Of a DNA stretch of 64,000 bases, positions 61,972 to 64,000 are shown piece by piece (position 1 is the first letter of the stretch; every line of letters begins with the position of its first letter). The position numbers and the translations under genes are program-made. The DNA lies in assembly GCA_030248215.1 (NCBI GenBank), contig JASANG010003767.1, positions 124,001 through 188,000 on the forward strand, given 5' to 3'. The stretch is from Enoplolaimus lenunculus (taxonomy: Eukaryota; Nematoda; Enoplea; Enoplida; Thoracostomopsidae). The notes beneath the pieces are model-generated. The model was not told where the DNA came from and did no database searches. It saw nothing but the letters and a program-made list of their open reading frames with translations.

Positions 61972-62427
61972 CTGTTGAGACCCGAATAAGAGGGGGAAGT
62001 AATGCGAATGGGCATCCCCATTTGCTGTCCCAATCAATACGAGTCTGTGTTCCTAATAAGAGTCCGAAAGCAGATAGAGTCATTAAAACCTAATTGGAGA
62101 CCATAAATGTCAATTATTTGTAATTGTAATAGAATAATGACTCCATGACCAAATAAAGTTGAGTTCCAATGTTTAAAGCATAAGTATTTAAGTTTTGAAA
62201 GCGCATTCCTGGTATATCCTTGTATTATCGCTCATGCTTTTGATACAAGACAAATAAACATTTAATTCCACAGATAGTTGCAATCCCGGATATTTATTAA
62301 TAACGAAGGGCGGCGGAGGGCGGGTTAAAAATAAATAACAGTCAGTAACCATATATATAACAAGGGGGAACCCTCTGGAGAGGCGAAATAAATACCAGTC
62401 CCTCTTCTTATTTCCGGGTCACTACAG
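61972..62427. mobile_element. TA-flanked MITE (GTGACCCG family), reference full copy
   Basis: 456 bp between TA dinucleotides. It begins CTGTTGAGACCCGAATAAG and ends CGGGTCACTACAG, inverted; sub-terminal arms GAGGGGGAAG and CCCTCTTC also pair. Contains GAGTCC words spaced about 20-25 bp. No coding capacity. Confidence 0.88.
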
Positions 62428-62432
62428 TAATT

Positions 62433-62597
62433 TTTAATGCCGTCCGTCATAATCCGTCACACGTACAGTGCAGTCCGGCAGAGTGCGTCACTGTGCGGTA
62501 TCGTATGCGAATTACTCACTTACGATACCGTAAGGTGACGGACGCCACCAGAATAGTGACGGACGGTAGTGGACGGCGCAGCGTGACAAGTATGGGG
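62433..62597. mobile_element. GC-rich palindromic MITE
   Basis: ATGCCGTCCGTCA, TGCGGTATCGTATGCGAATT, ACGATACCGTAAGGTGACGG and GCAGCGTGACAAGTATGGGG. Abuts the TA MITE. Confidence 0.75.
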
Positions 62598-62642
62598 TGG
62601 AATCAAATTTTAAGATAATTAAAGTTTTTCCCCTAAAATTGT

Positions 62643-62806
62643 TCCCGTAGCCAAGAGGGGGCAGGAAGGCGCAGTCCTTTTGGAAAAAATTTAGCAACCT
62701 TAGAAAATTTTCAACTTTGCTTGTAATTCATTGAAAACTCTTGTATGCCTCCTGAAAAATTTTTTTAGCCATCCCGCTTGCAAGCTGAGCTGGCTACGGG
62801 CCCGCC
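62643..62806. mobile_element. hAT-type MITE (GTAGCCAG family)
   Basis: CCCGTAGCCAAGAGGGGGCA at the left, GAGCTGGCTACGGGCCCG at the right; TTTTCAACTTTGCTTGTAAT inside. Confidence 0.8.
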
Positions 62807-64000
62807 TAAAATATCATAACGAATTTTTCGACTGAGGGTTACAATTCAAGATTCCCCATAATTAGGTAAGAAGAACATAAGATAAGACAACGCGGAGTTT
62901 TTCAACCAATAAAAAAGTTAGAAAGGGACAAGCCTACTTATATTTATCCTAATTATCGATTATACAACAAAAATTTATTGAAATCAGCTCTGTCTAGGTA
63001 ATTTTTATAGGAATTTGGTACGTTTCAGTTATACATTGTTTCACATGTCCTTTCTGAGCTTAAGTTTTCGCTAATGGACCCCTTAACATTAATTTACCTT
63101 AGACACTTTTACAACGAATGCCTAATGACACTGCTTGAAGTTTAGCTTAGCCTAAATTTTCCAGAGTTCAAAGCTAAAATTCCAGAAAAACATAACTGAA
63201 CTTACTAGGTTAGTATCAGAGTAAGTTATCCCTTATGGTATTACTTAAAGCTACTCCTAGATATAAGGGAAGCATAATACTTTTAAAAGTCTGATTTGCC
63301 CAAATGTAAGCCTAAACTTTAATCCTAAAACCTATTTCTGAAGCCTACGTTTATGCGTAGTTTAAGCTTGAAATAAGCTATATTAGTCTTAGCATTAACA
63401 AAAGTTTAAAGCTTAATCTTACTGTATTAATACTTCAGGCAAAAAGAAATGACCGTAAACCAGTAAATGCTTTCAAGGCAGTCTGATCAAGCCAATTGTA
63501 TGATTAAGCCTAAGCCTGTTATTAAACCTATGGTAAAGCTCATTGTTAAGAGTAGTATTGGTCTAACTCTGAGTCAAGTCGAAATGTATTTTCTGATGTG
63601 GAAACTGGACATCCCCGAAGCCAAAATAATCCAAATTTTAGGTAACAGCAACTTTGTTTATAAATCAAATTAAACTTCTAAAAACTTTTCACAAGCACCA
63701 TCCAATGACTGTGAACCGCATATTTTCCAGAATGTTAAGCTTGTGAAGGGGTCAACAGATTGGAGTTGCAAAGGTCAGGGGTTGAAGCCGCTGCCACAAA
63801 GGCGGCTTTTACCGATTGAGAAAACACACTTCTGGCGACGACACTACAGGCAATGTTGTTGAACCAACAGCTGACCCGCCTGCAGCAAAATTTTTAATTT
63901 GTTCAAAAACAGACAGGGGTGAGACAAGAGGGCATCAGAGGGGCTGCCCACCGATAATCCTTTTTTGGATACTGGTTAGGAGGATGTCTTATGGAATGAT
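62807..64000. other. Upstream region, part 12
   Basis: 63112-63428 is rich in TAAGCTT / AAGCTTA words in both senses and may be an old AGCTTAAACT MITE. A GGTCAGGGGTTGAAGCC near 63770 faintly resembles a B box. Nothing else recognised. Confidence 0.45.

Noticed and set aside
63765-63790. B-box-like GGTCAGGGGTTGAAGCC as a SINE
   Set aside because: No A box at proper spacing and no second copy seen.

Overview
This is animal nuclear DNA, AT-rich and packed with short non-coding transposable elements. One gene is recognisable with confidence: a MEIS-class TALE homeobox gene (orthologue of vertebrate Meis1/2/3 and insect homothorax). It lies on the minus strand from about 35.4 kb down to 1.6 kb. 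Ten coding exons with GT..AG borders join in one frame: 106, 244, 157, 51, 51, 975, 376, 155, 77 and 157 nt. The sum is 2349 nt, or 782 codons plus a stop. The small first coding exon that encodes MAQR or similar in vertebrates was not found and must lie upstream, either in the remaining 28 kb or beyond the window. The organism cannot be named. The chordate-like exon structure, long introns, rapid drift in otherwise conserved MEIS blocks and heavy load of miniature elements fit a fast-evolving invertebrate, perhaps a tunicate, but that is inference.

Layout. 1-1636: DNA downstream of the gene. 1637-35447: the gene, with introns of 0.3-6.2 kb filled with repeats. 35448-64000: upstream or first-intron DNA with no recognisable exon. 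The protein has a disordered N-terminus, the MEIS/PREP N-terminal domain that binds PBC partners (exons 3 to 6), a very long low-complexity linker with glutamine and asparagine tracts (exons 6 and 7), an acidic patch and the three-residue-loop homeodomain (exons 8 to 10).

The rest is dominated by at least a dozen families of miniature inverted-repeat elements, several defined here by multiple copies and target-site duplications. They include: elements ending in GGCC with 8-bp duplications and a core rich in CTTAGGC; a TTAA-flanked piggyBac-type element with a tRNA-like module inside; hAT-type elements with CAG..CTG ends and 8-bp duplications; a TA-flanked family of about 450 bp; a GC-rich palindromic family; and a family of about 300 bp with 7-bp duplications. 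Several tandem arrays occur (4x176, 4x57, 5x about 45, 3x about 56, 3x about 77, 2x165 and 2x109 bp), as do long AT microsatellites and tRNA-like SINE fragments. No transposase, reverse transcriptase, viral gene, rRNA or clean tRNA gene was recognised. Three open frames of 100-157 codons outside the gene are listed as unexplained.
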